64,000 bases of DNA from Pseudoalteromonas aliena SW19 (GTDB taxonomy: Bacteria; Pseudomonadota; Gammaproteobacteria; Enterobacterales; Alteromonadaceae). The DNA lies in assembly GCF_014905615.1 (NCBI RefSeq), contig NZ_AQGU01000026.1, forward strand, positions 310,001 through 374,000, in the 5' to 3' direction. Below the pieces are notes generated by a model. It was given only the letters and a program-made list of their open reading frames with translations, was not told where the DNA came from and did not search any database. The position numbers and the translations under genes are program-made. Shown one piece after another: positions 40,428 through 48,902 of the stretch. The first letter of the stretch is position 1; each line of letters begins with the position of its first letter.

Positions 40428-40781
40428 ATGAAATTTCTGCTTAGTAGCGCCATTATTTTGCTATGTTTAGCCGTTGCTAAGTTAATAATGCATATTATGG
40501 GCGGAAGCTTCCCCGCCCCATTATTAGCGATGGTTATTTTATTAGTTTTACTTTTATCAGGCCTCGTAAAAGAGCAGCACATAAAGCCCTGTGCAACGCC
40601 AATTCTAAACATTATGCCTATATTTTTTATTCCTGCTGGTGTTGGCTTTATTGAACACCTTGGGCTAATAAAATCACAATGGCCTTTTTTAGTGTCTATT
40701 ATTATTTTTATTCCTCTCTCGTCGTTACTTTTAATAAGCAGTGTCATCGCTTACTTTAAAGGTCGAGAAAATAATGATTGA
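40428..40781 (+). CDS. LrgA/CidA-family holin-like membrane protein
   Basis: About 117 residues, nearly all hydrophobic, with four predicted helices: FLLSSAIILLCLAVAKLIMH, LLAMVILLVLLLSGLV, IMPIFFIPAGVGFIEHLG and FLVSIIIFIPLSSLLLISSV. The IMPIFFIPAGVG motif is typical of LrgA/CidA. The family is linked to murein hydrolase export, programmed lysis and pyruvate transport. Its 3' end overlaps the LrgB-type gene by 8 bp, the standard two-gene arrangement. A TTG one codon upstream is an alternative start. Confidence 0.87.
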   Translation: MKFLLSSAIILLCLAVAKLIMHIMGGSFPAPLLAMVILLVLLLSGLVKEQHIKPCATPILNIMPIFFIPAGVGFIEHLGLIKSQWPFLVSIIIFIPLSSLLLISSVIAYFKGRENND

Positions 40782-41514
40782 ACAAGCAAAGCAAGCCCAA
40801 ATGCTAGCACCCGATTTGTGGTGGTTGAGTGTGCCTTTTATCATCGCACTATTTTTAACGTTAAGAGCTATAAATAAGGGCATAAAGCACAGCGTACTAA
40901 AGTCACTCACTAATCCGGTTTTTTTAAGCATTGCTATTATCGCTTTGCTATTAGTTAATCTAAATCTACCTTACTCGCAGTTTGCCTCTCACAGTAAATT
41001 ACTAAATTGGTTACTAGAGCCCGCGATTGTTGCTTTAGCCCTGCCTTTATATCAACAGTTTATTCATATACGTAAAAACTTATTATTAATAGTGCTTACA
41101 TGCAGCATAGGTATTATTAACGCAACCTGTGTGGCGTTTGTTCTTAGCTTATTATTTGACGCTTCGGTTCAATTGAGCGCCTCGGTTGCCGCGCTAAGCG
41201 TTACAACACCAATTTCTCTTATTGTTACAGACTCATTGGGGGGCATTAGTTCGCTTGCTGCTGCTTTAGTTATTTTTATTGGCTTACTAGGGGCTTTATT
41301 TGCCATGATGTTGCTAAAATTTATAGGAATATATAATTATGAAGCACAAGGCGTAGCAATGGGAACCGCTTGTCATGCAATAGGCACCGCTGCAGCACTT
41401 GCAGAGCACCCAAAAATTGGGGCTTTTTCATCTGTCGCAATGGCATTAAGTGCACTACTAACCGCTGTAATAGTTCCCTTGCTGTATCCTTTTCTTGTTA
41501 ACATTTTGCTATAG
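40774..41514 (+). CDS. LrgB/CidB-family membrane protein
   Basis: A 246-residue protein with multiple helices. Family-typical segments are the SVTTPISLIVTDSLGGISSL region and the C-terminal GTACHAIGTAAALAEHPKIGAFSSVAMALSALLTAVIVPLL. It acts with the LrgA partner encoded just upstream. The start MIEQAKQAQ overlaps the lrgA stop (ATGATTGA), which supports it over a longer GTG-initiated frame. Confidence 0.88.
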   Translation: MIEQAKQAQMLAPDLWWLSVPFIIALFLTLRAINKGIKHSVLKSLTNPVFLSIAIIALLLVNLNLPYSQFASHSKLLNWLLEPAIVALALPLYQQFIHIRKNLLLIVLTCSIGIINATCVAFVLSLLFDASVQLSASVAALSVTTPISLIVTDSLGGISSLAAALVIFIGLLGALFAMMLLKFIGIYNYEAQGVAMGTACHAIGTAAALAEHPKIGAFSSVAMALSALLTAVIVPLLYPFLVNILL

Positions 41515-41550
41515 TTGGCAAATATAATATTGCCGTGTAAAGAGCCCACT

Positions 41551-42381
41551 ATGATCAGCACCGAAATAGAGCAGTTTGAAAAATACTACACCATGCTTAC
41601 CGAATACTTAGTGACCTACAGTATGCAAATTGTTGGCGCTGTTTTTATAGTACTGATTGGTTTGTGGCTAGCACAAAAACTTGCCAAAGTGGTTGCAAGC
41701 ATAATGACGCGTCACAATGTTGACATCACCCTCACCAATTTTGTCAGTAGCGTTGTAAAAGTACTGCTAATTGTGATGGTTATAATTATCGCACTTGGCA
41801 AAATCGGTATAAGTGTTACTCCCTTTGTAGCGGCTATTGGTGCTGCATCTTTAGGGGCTGGTTTGGCGCTGCAAGGGATGTTATCTAACTATGGCGCTGG
41901 GCTTGCAATTATTGCCACACGCCCCTTTGTAGTGGGCGACACAATTGAAGTTAAAAATGTAAGTGGCCAAGTTAAAACCATTGAACTGGGTTACACCATT
42001 TTAATTAACGAAGAAAAAGTAGAAATTACCATTCCAAATAAACACATTGTAGGCGAAATACTGCATAACTCGTTTAGCTATTCATTAGTAAAAGGGGAAA
42101 TCGACATTGCGTATAACGCGTGCTCCGACACCGCAATTAATCTCATTGAAAATGTTTTAAATGCAAATGAGTTAGTCGCTAAAAATCCTGACTCTCAAGT
42201 CGGCATTGAACGTTTTGCAGACAGTGGCGTTACCATTAGTTATCGCTATTGGGTGCCAACAACTAAAATTATTGAAACTAAACTCGCTATTAATGGCGGA
42301 GTTTATAAAGCGATTAATAGCGCTAATATAGAAATTCCGTTTCCGCAGCGCGTAATCACAATTAATAAAAGTGATTTTTAA
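41551..42381 (+). CDS. Small-conductance mechanosensitive channel (MscS family)
   Basis: A 276-residue channel with three N-terminal helices. The pore-lining helix is clear: AAIGAASLGAGLALQGMLSNYGAGLAIIATRPF, with the Gly/Ala packing of TM3. The beta domain (GDTIEVKNVSGQVKTIELGYT, ITIPNKHIVGEIL) and an alpha/beta C-terminal domain follow. Length is close to E. coli MscS (286). The start MISTEIEQ is preceded by AAAGAG. It lies 36 bp after lrgB, and could share its transcript, giving a small cassette of envelope-tension functions. Confidence 0.92.
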   Translation: MISTEIEQFEKYYTMLTEYLVTYSMQIVGAVFIVLIGLWLAQKLAKVVASIMTRHNVDITLTNFVSSVVKVLLIVMVIIIALGKIGISVTPFVAAIGAASLGAGLALQGMLSNYGAGLAIIATRPFVVGDTIEVKNVSGQVKTIELGYTILINEEKVEITIPNKHIVGEILHNSFSYSLVKGEIDIAYNACSDTAINLIENVLNANELVAKNPDSQVGIERFADSGVTISYRYWVPTTKIIETKLAINGGVYKAINSANIEIPFPQRVITINKSDF

Positions 42382-42556
42382 CGCACTATCACTTTTATAA
42401 TCTTTAAAGGCTAACTTTACCCGTTAGCTTTATATTTTATCGTCACACGCTTTATAAATTGCATACATTATTTATTTTTTTGTTTATTATATAGGAGTTA
42501 AGTAGTACAAACCGACACCATTTAGTTTCACCATATAATAAAAACAATGAGTAATT

Positions 42557-45500
42557 ATGAATCGTAGTCCATTTTACTTAGGCGATTGGCAGATAACGCC
42601 CTTAGCCAACTCTATTCAGCGACTAGGTAAAACAAAGCAACTTGAGCCAAAAGCAATGGATGTGCTGCTACGGCTTTGTCAGCAACAAGGTGATATAGTT
42701 ACAAGTGATGAGTTACTTGATCATTGCTGGAAAAATATCGACGTTGGCGATAACCCACTCCATAAAACCATTACTCAACTCAGAAAAGCACTCGGCGATA
42801 AAGCCGGTGAGCCTCATTACATAGAAACTATCCGTAAACGTGGTTATCGCGTTATTGCAAAACTTGAGTTTCCACTCAACGATGACATAACTATAAGCGC
42901 TAATAAAGCGTGGCAAGGGGGTTCTCCCTTTTTAGGGTTAAGCGCTTATAACCCAAGCGATACACATTTATTTTTTGGCCGTAATCAATCCATAGAAACG
43001 TTACTCGATAGAGTATCGAGCCAAATTAACTTTGGTCGCGCTTTTTGTTTAATACTCGGCCCAAGCGGTACAGGTAAATCATCACTTGTGAATGCCGGTA
43101 TTTTACCAAAACTACTTGATGAGCGAGGCTATAACGGCATTGGAGTTGTTTCCTACACCCAGCTCGACTTTGCAGATGTACATCAAAATAGGCTTTTTTT
43201 AGATTTAGCCTGTGCTCTACTCGATTGGGATATAAACATTCACCCCGTATTTGAAGGATTAAGCGCACAAACACTGGCAGAGCAACTACAGTACGCAATC
43301 GATGACGTAATTAACACCATACAAGCAGCGCTTAACAAAGCCGCTACGCAACTTAAAACGCCGCAATTGTTTTTGTTTATAGACCGTTTGGAAGTACTGC
43401 TCTCCTCGCCGCTATTTAGTAACGACACCCGAAGTCATTTTTTATCTGTTATTGAGCGTTTAGCGACCTCTAAAGCGGTGATTGTATTTAGTGCGTGCCG
43501 TAACGATTTTTACCCTTTAGTAGTTGAACAACCCAGCCTTATGGCGGGCAAAGCTCATGGCGCGCATTACGATTTAACCCCGCCAAATCGCCATGAACTA
43601 CAACAAATTATTCGCTTGCCAGCCTTAACCGCTAATTTAACGTTTTCGCAAGACCCACACACCAAAACCCCGCTAGATGAAATACTCTGTGCCGATACCG
43701 CCAACAACCCTGATGCCCTGCCCATGTTGCAATACACACTGCAAGAACTGTATTTGCAGCGCAGTGATAATAACGAGTTACTGCACAGTATATATGAAAA
43801 ACTCGGCGGTATTGAGGGTGCCATTGGTAAAAAAGCCGAAGAGGTATTTATAGGGCTTTCTCAAGCGCAACAACAGCAACTAAAAAGCGTGTTATCGCAA
43901 TTAGTAACGCTAAACCCAGATGGTAAAACCATTACGAGCCGCGCGGCCCGCTTACAAGCGTTAACCAACACCAGTCAAAAAGAGCTGGTTCAAGCCATGG
44001 TCGATAGCCGCTTATTTGTATCGCATTTACAAAACCAAGAAGCTTACTTTAGCCTTGCCCACGAGGCACTATTACGCCAATGGCCACGTGCCAAACAGTG
44101 GATTAATGACCATAAAGATGCCCTTGCTATAAAAAGCCGCTTACACCACCACACGCAACAATGGCTTAATGAGCACAAAAGTAACGCCTACCTGTTAGCG
44201 CCGGGTAAACCGCTGCAAGAGGCCGTTACCTTATTAAACGACAACATATTCAAACTAGACGATGACGAACGCGCCCTTATAACCAGCTCTCTTAAACACA
44301 GTAAAACAAAAACAACCATAAAACGCGGCACCGTCGCTCTGCTTTGTTTACTTACCTGTGTTGCCCTATTTATGAGTGTTACCAGCTTTCAAGCGCAGCA
44401 ACTTGCACAGCAAAAGCGCCAAGAAGCCGAAAGCTTACTAGGATTTATGGTAGGTGATTTTGCCGACAAGTTACGCAGCGTAAAGCGTATGGACTTACTT
44501 GATGGCATTAGTAATAAAGCACTTGAGTATTTTACCAATCAAGTTGATGAACCAAGCTCGCTATTTAACTTTAGTAGTCAACAAGCCGAATTTAAAAGTC
44601 GCTTTCAGTACGCGCAAACTCTGGAAGCCATGGGAGAAGTGGCCTATTCCCGCGGTAAAACCATTGAGGCCTTCACTGCCTTTGAAAACGCTCGTATTCG
44701 CCTTGAGTCACTATTAAAAGATAGCCCCAACAATCTTGAGTTATTAACCCTCGCGGGGGCCAATGCCTTTTGGTTAGGCCAACTTAGTTATGATAAAAGT
44801 GATTACGCTGCCACTGAGCCATTATTCAAAAAGTACCATACATATAGCGAAACCATGTATTCATTAGCACCGAATGATTTTAACTCGATTATGGAGCTAT
44901 CGTATTCGCATAATTCACTGGGTTCTTTGTATACGAACCTATTTAACTATAATGAGGCGAAAACGAGCTTCACTTTATCACTTGAGTTAAAAAATAAGGC
45001 TCTTGAACTTAAATCAAACAACAAAAACTTATTACGCGATAAAGCCGATACCCTAAGTTGGCTTGCAAGTACAGAAGAGAACCTTGGCAATTTTAATGCT
45101 GCATTAAGCATGTATGAAAGTGCATCAAATGAATTAAGTCATATGCTAATGCTGTATCCCAACGATGCTAGTTTGTTTAAAAGTATTGCTAACATTTATA
45201 TTCAGCAGAGTGTATTACTCAGTTATTTACCAAATAAGAAGCGAGCCTATATAAAAGCTAAACAGGCCACTGAATCAATAAATAAAGCTCTACTTCAAGA
45301 TCCACAAAATAATAAATTTCAGCGTATGTATAATCAATTTTTAGCATATCAATTGCTTCTCTCTGCACATAAGAATATAGACAAACGGATTTATGGCATT
45401 ATTAACTTTATTGAGGAAAAAAGCTTTTCTGATAAAAAAATAGTGAACACACAAATTAGTCTCATTAACTACTTCATTAAAAAAAGCGCTTGGGAAAGAG

Positions 45501-45778
45501 TTAATTTCTTTTTACACCAACTTGAAGGTAAGGTAGAAAACAAAGTAATTTTAACAAAAATAAATTTAATAAAAGCAAAGTTACCAGGAAACACTAAAGA
45601 TCGAATCAACTATTGTAAACAAGCACAAATCACTATTTCCGAAATGGAAAGAATAACCCAAAGCGTAAATATAACTTACCCGCTGATGCAGGCGCACACT
45701 TGCTTAAGCCGCGCAAACGAAATACCCAAGATAAAAGCACGCCTAGTAAAATTAGGCATTAACAACTTTCAACTATAA
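42557..45778 (+). CDS. Winged-helix / STAND NTPase / membrane helix / TPR-like signalling protein
   Basis: A 1073-residue multidomain protein. Residues about 1-105 form an OmpR/CadC-type DNA-binding domain (LEPKAMDVLLRLCQQQGDIV, IETIRKRGYRV). About 115-560 is an nSTAND1-type NTPase: FFGRNQSIETLLDRV, Walker A LGPSGTGKSSLVNAG near 167-175, Walker B-like LFLFIDRLEVLL, arginine-containing FSACRNDFYPLV and the winged segment FSLAHEALLRQWPRAKQW. One membrane helix (about 588-610, VALLCLLTCVALFMSV) precedes a tandem helical region of TPR character (about 640-1070), probably extracytoplasmic. It may sense a signal outside and control transcription directly, like CadC. The neighbouring secreted protease genes are plausible targets. 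The last 200 residues are more AT-rich and lysine-rich than the rest. Confidence 0.8.
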   Translation: MNRSPFYLGDWQITPLANSIQRLGKTKQLEPKAMDVLLRLCQQQGDIVTSDELLDHCWKNIDVGDNPLHKTITQLRKALGDKAGEPHYIETIRKRGYRVIAKLEFPLNDDITISANKAWQGGSPFLGLSAYNPSDTHLFFGRNQSIETLLDRVSSQINFGRAFCLILGPSGTGKSSLVNAGILPKLLDERGYNGIGVVSYTQLDFADVHQNRLFLDLACALLDWDINIHPVFEGLSAQTLAEQLQYAIDDVINTIQAALNKAATQLKTPQLFLFIDRLEVLLSSPLFSNDTRSHFLSVIERLATSKAVIVFSACRNDFYPLVVEQPSLMAGKAHGAHYDLTPPNRHELQQIIRLPALTANLTFSQDPHTKTPLDEILCADTANNPDALPMLQYTLQELYLQRSDNNELLHSIYEKLGGIEGAIGKKAEEVFIGLSQAQQQQLKSVLSQLVTLNPDGKTITSRAARLQALTNTSQKELVQAMVDSRLFVSHLQNQEAYFSLAHEALLRQWPRAKQWINDHKDALAIKSRLHHHTQQWLNEHKSNAYLLAPGKPLQEAVTLLNDNIFKLDDDERALITSSLKHSKTKTTIKRGTVALLCLLTCVALFMSVTSFQAQQLAQQKRQEAESLLGFMVGDFADKLRSVKRMDLLDGISNKALEYFTNQVDEPSSLFNFSSQQAEFKSRFQYAQTLEAMGEVAYSRGKTIEAFTAFENARIRLESLLKDSPNNLELLTLAGANAFWLGQLSYDKSDYAATEPLFKKYHTYSETMYSLAPNDFNSIMELSYSHNSLGSLYTNLFNYNEAKTSFTLSLELKNKALELKSNNKNLLRDKADTLSWLASTEENLGNFNAALSMYESASNELSHMLMLYPNDASLFKSIANIYIQQSVLLSYLPNKKRAYIKAKQATESINKALLQDPQNNKFQRMYNQFLAYQLLLSAHKNIDKRIYGIINFIEEKSFSDKKIVNTQISLINYFIKKSAWERVNFFLHQLEGKVENKVILTKINLIKAKLPGNTKDRINYCKQAQITISEMERITQSVNITYPLMQAHTCLSRANEIPKIKARLVKLGINNFQL

Positions 45779-45806
45779 CTATAACTATGAATATAAAGGA
45801 AATAAT

Positions 45807-46190
45807 ATGAATAACACTCAAGAGCAAATTCACTTTACAGTTAACATTGTACTAGGCAGTGACGACGAGGCTAACTTTACATACTCTATAGATGGCAAAA
45901 AAGTGACTGGCGGCGGAGTTGTAAGAACCGAAACCGCGGGCATTTATAGTTTAGATGAAGCCACAATTCAAAATGGATTTTTATTTACTGGCGCCACTAT
46001 CACCGATGTTAATAAAGAAACACCTTGCGCTCAAGACTTCAGCTATGAAGTAAGTGATAGCGGCCGTACAATTACCATTATCGACACCGATAAAAACCCA
46101 GGCACTGCCTGTTTAGTATTTAACGTAGAGTGCAATGGCAAAGCCTATAAAAGCGCTGATCCTCAAGTTGAAAATGAAGAAATACTTTAA
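45807..46190 (+). CDS. Small cytoplasmic protein of unknown function (C-terminal SADPQ tail)
   Basis: A 127-residue protein without signal peptide or membrane helix. It is predicted to be mostly beta strand (IHFTVNIVLGSD, ANFTYSIDGKKVTGGGVV) and has three cysteines (CAQDF, ACLVF, ECNGK). Its C-terminus, SADPQVENEEIL, resembles the end of the chaperone-like protein at 48221-48658 (SADPQIINEKER), and the nucleotides there are duplicated too. It may be what is called a DP-EP family protein; that name is from memory and unverified. A good AAAGGAAA ribosome site precedes it, 28 bp after the STAND gene, so co-expression is likely. Function unknown. Confidence 0.7.
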   Translation: MNNTQEQIHFTVNIVLGSDDEANFTYSIDGKKVTGGGVVRTETAGIYSLDEATIQNGFLFTGATITDVNKETPCAQDFSYEVSDSGRTITIIDTDKNPGTACLVFNVECNGKAYKSADPQVENEEIL

Positions 46191-46269
46191 TTAACAACGC
46201 TTAATTTTTACTATTTAAATTGCACAGGACTGATTTATTCCTGTGCAATTTTTATAAGCCAAACACTTT
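46152..46269 (+). repeat. Duplicated 3' gene end, copy 1 (tail codons plus terminator)
   Basis: About 118 bp starting at AGCGCTGATCCTCAA in the 127-residue gene and ending just past its terminator at CACTTT. It is roughly 75-80% identical by eye to 48620-48736, in the same orientation and at the same place relative to the stop codon. Confidence 0.75.
46218..46254 (+). terminator. Rho-independent terminator after the 127-residue gene
   Basis: Stem AATTGCACAGGA/TCCTGTGCAATT with a 9-base loop, followed by a T-run. The stem core (TTGCACAGG/CCTGTGCAA) is the same as in the terminator at 48686-48721. Confidence 0.85.
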
Positions 46270-46431
46270 AACGCTAACACATACCAAGCAGCATTATTAA
46301 TAACCACCCTTTATTACTAATCTATAATAAAAACCTCAACTTTCAATTGCTTAATAATTTAATATACGAAACAATCTAATAACAAATTGATTTATATATC
46401 AAAAACATAAAAATAAGGATTGTATTTATTT

Positions 46432-48207
46432 ATGTATATTAAAAAAACCCTGCTAAGTTGCTGCCTACTTGGTGCATTTAGCAGCCTCGCTGCGGATCAC
46501 TTAACCAATAGCGACCCTCTTACACCTTACCAATGGCATTTAAATAACATCGGCCACAATGGTCTTACTACAAACACGGTTGCGGGCGAAGATTTAAATT
46601 TACTCAATACCGATATGCAAGGTATTAAAGGAGATGGCGTTACCGTTACCGTAATAGACAGCGGCATAGAACTAACTCACCCTGATTTAGTTAATAATGT
46701 CATTACAGGCTCACTTAATTTGTTAACCGGCACTGTAACACCAACCGATAACACTGGTCATGGTACGGCAGTGGCTGGCATTATCGCCGCACAAGCAAAT
46801 AATAATATTGGCGGTCGTGGTGTTGCACCTAATGCACACCTTATTGGGTTTAATTACCTTGATGCGCAAACAATGAGTAACTGGCTACAATCGCATGGTA
46901 TGCCATTAACGGGCTCTGCAAACTCTCGCATTTACAATCAAAGTTACAGCAGTAAACCGGCATTATTTAAAAACGTTGATGCAGAAGAGCATACTCTTAG
47001 CCTGCAATTAAAAGAGCGCGTAATGCAGCAAGTAAGCTTAAACAGTAACAACGGCTTAGGTGCATTATTTGTAAAGTCAGCGGGTAACGCGTTTTACCAA
47101 TACACTACTTTTTTTGGCGGTACGTCATTTCAAGTATTTCCGTATGAGCAGCAACAACCATTTAATAACGCGGGCTTGCCATTTCATAACGCTAATTTAA
47201 GTACCGATAACGCTAGTTTTTGGAATATGCTGGTGTCGGCCTACAACGCAAACGGTAAATTAGCATCGTATTCTTCTGTTGGCGCTAATATATTTTTAAC
47301 CGCACCCGGTGGTGAAAACGCTCAAAGCCAAGCAGGTATTGTTACCACAGATATGAGTGGCTGCACTGCCGGTTTTAATACCATTAACAGCACAATAGAC
47401 ATCCCCCTGCAAAACACCGGGTTAGATAGCCACTGCGATGCCACCGCAGCTATGTATGGCACTTCTGCAGCAGCTGCCAATACATCGGGTGCAATAGCGC
47501 TTGCTATGTCGGCTAACCCGCAACTTGATGCCAGAACTATTAAGCATATTCTCGCCACAACAGCACGTAAACTCGATGGCAGCAATGCCGGTATTGATAT
47601 TAATTTTACAGATGCAAATGGTGATGCAGTCAGCTACAACGCCATTCCTGGTTGGCAACAAAATGCGGCAGGATACAACGTTCATACTTTTTATGGCTTA
47701 GGTGCAATTGATATTGACGCTGCTGTTGCAATGGCTCAACAAACTACTGCGTTATTACCCACATTACAGGTATCTGATTGGCATACCGCTAACACAGAGC
47801 TAACAATACCCGATGCTAACGTAAACGGTGTGCAAGATACGCTAGCCATCACTGATAATCTAACTATTGAAGCTGTGCAGTTAAAACTATCGATTGATCA
47901 TTCACGTATGCGTGACCTAGCCGTTGAGCTTATTTCACCATCAGGAACTCGCAGTGTGCTATTGAGCCCACGCACAGGGTTAATAAATGCAACCGGTACC
48001 CCCGTACAAAATGCCCTATTGTTGAGCCAACATTTTTATGGCGAATCGGCGGCAGGGCAATGGCAAATTCGCTTAATTGATACCGACAATGGCACTAGCC
48101 AAACCCTAGTTTACAATGAGCAGGCAGGCTTACTCAGCATGAACGACACGAATAATAATGTAGATGGCACGCTGCTATCTTGGTCTTTACGCTTTTACGG
48201 CCACTAA
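46432..48207 (+). CDS. Secreted subtilisin-like serine protease with P domain (ASP/kexin-like, family S8)
   Basis: A 591-residue exported protease. The signal peptide is MYIKKTLLSCCLLGAFSSLA; the mature chain seems to start directly with DHLTNSDPLTPYQWHLNNIG, with no propeptide in between. The catalytic triad is visible: Asp in VTVIDSGIELTHPDL (near 75), His in NTGHGTAVAGIIAA (near 110) and Ser in YGTSAAAANTSGAIAL (near 345). A C-terminal proprotein-convertase P domain (about 455-591, LKLSIDHSRMRDLAVELISPSG to LLSWSLRFYGH) completes the kexin-like layout of Aeromonas sobria serine protease (ASP). Lack of a propeptide fits dependence on the external chaperone encoded 13 bp downstream. The ATG is preferred to an upstream TTG. 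Confidence 0.9.
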   Translation: MYIKKTLLSCCLLGAFSSLAADHLTNSDPLTPYQWHLNNIGHNGLTTNTVAGEDLNLLNTDMQGIKGDGVTVTVIDSGIELTHPDLVNNVITGSLNLLTGTVTPTDNTGHGTAVAGIIAAQANNNIGGRGVAPNAHLIGFNYLDAQTMSNWLQSHGMPLTGSANSRIYNQSYSSKPALFKNVDAEEHTLSLQLKERVMQQVSLNSNNGLGALFVKSAGNAFYQYTTFFGGTSFQVFPYEQQQPFNNAGLPFHNANLSTDNASFWNMLVSAYNANGKLASYSSVGANIFLTAPGGENAQSQAGIVTTDMSGCTAGFNTINSTIDIPLQNTGLDSHCDATAAMYGTSAAAANTSGAIALAMSANPQLDARTIKHILATTARKLDGSNAGIDINFTDANGDAVSYNAIPGWQQNAAGYNVHTFYGLGAIDIDAAVAMAQQTTALLPTLQVSDWHTANTELTIPDANVNGVQDTLAITDNLTIEAVQLKLSIDHSRMRDLAVELISPSGTRSVLLSPRTGLINATGTPVQNALLLSQHFYGESAAGQWQIRLIDTDNGTSQTLVYNEQAGLLSMNDTNNNVDGTLLSWSLRFYGH

Positions 48208-48220
48208 TAAAGGAATTTTT

Positions 48221-48658
48221 ATGAAAACAACGATTGTTATGTTAGTACTCACTTTTATTACAAGTACTCTTTCATTGGCGCAAGCACAAACTAAAAACAC
48301 AGCTGTAAAACCAGGCGCTGCAATTATCGCCAGCTTAACGAGCCAAACCAATAACGCAAATAGCTTACAGCTTGGGGATAGTATAACTGATAGCCAAAGC
48401 GGTAATAGCCTACAGCTGACCGGCGAACTGTTACTGCAATTAACAACGCATGCCAACTTTAGTCAACTGGCAAGCCGTTATAACTTACAGCTAAAACACC
48501 GCGTAGGCGACATTGTTGTTGTAACCACTGCCACTAATAATATTCAGCAGCTAGTGCAACAATTAACGCAAGAACCGACAATAAAAAAAGCAAGCTTTGA
48601 CTTGCGTGAGCTAGGCTTAAGCGCCGATCCTCAAATTATAAATGAAAAAGAAAGATAA
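48221..48658 (+). CDS. Putative external folding chaperone of the subtilisin protease (ORF2-like)
   Basis: A 145-residue exported protein with a signal peptide (MKTTIVMLVLTFITSTLSLAQA). The core, LLLQLTTHANFSQLASRYNLQLKHRVGDIVVVTT followed by QLVQQLTQEPTIKKASFDL, looks like an I9/propeptide-type fold with the usual 'hydrophobic-VxxxxLxxxPxVxxA' ending. In Aeromonas sobria the gene after the ASP protease (orf2) encodes a chaperone needed for its folding, of similar size and place; the function here is inferred from that. AAGGAA precedes the ATG. The C-terminal tail SADPQIINEKER is shared with the 127-residue protein upstream of the protease. Confidence 0.75.
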   Translation: MKTTIVMLVLTFITSTLSLAQAQTKNTAVKPGAAIIASLTSQTNNANSLQLGDSITDSQSGNSLQLTGELLLQLTTHANFSQLASRYNLQLKHRVGDIVVVTTATNNIQQLVQQLTQEPTIKKASFDLRELGLSADPQIINEKER

Positions 48659-48736
48659 TTAACAACATTTTATTTTTCGTTCCAAGTTGCACAGGGCTGG
48701 TTTACTCCTGTGCAATTTTTATAAGCTAACCACTTT
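48620..48736 (+). repeat. Duplicated 3' gene end, copy 2 (tail codons plus terminator)
   Basis: About 117 bp matching 46152-46269: AGCGCCGATCCTCAA, the stop codon followed by ATTAACAAC, and the terminator hairpin with TTTTTATAAGC and CACTTT after it. Confidence 0.75.
48686..48721 (+). terminator. Rho-independent terminator after the chaperone gene
   Basis: Stem TTGCACAGG/CCTGTGCAA, loop of 11 bases, then a T-run. It ends the protease-chaperone unit. Confidence 0.85.
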
Positions 48737-48902
48737 TTGCAAATCACTCTTTTAAACATTATGAAAACCGAGCAAAGGCACCGCTAGAAAATCAAAACAA
48801 AATCAATCAGTTAAACAAGAAGGTTATCGAAAGGTTTAAAACACTTAAATTCAGTAAACTACTAGACATCAAATTTCATTAAAATAAAAATGAGCAAGCA
48901 CA

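Noticed and set aside
42557-45778. The STAND protein as an established anti-phage (Avs-type) defence gene
   Set aside because: Avs proteins carry N-terminal nuclease or other effectors. This one has a DNA-binding domain and a membrane helix, and no defence genes lie around it, so regulation is the simpler reading.
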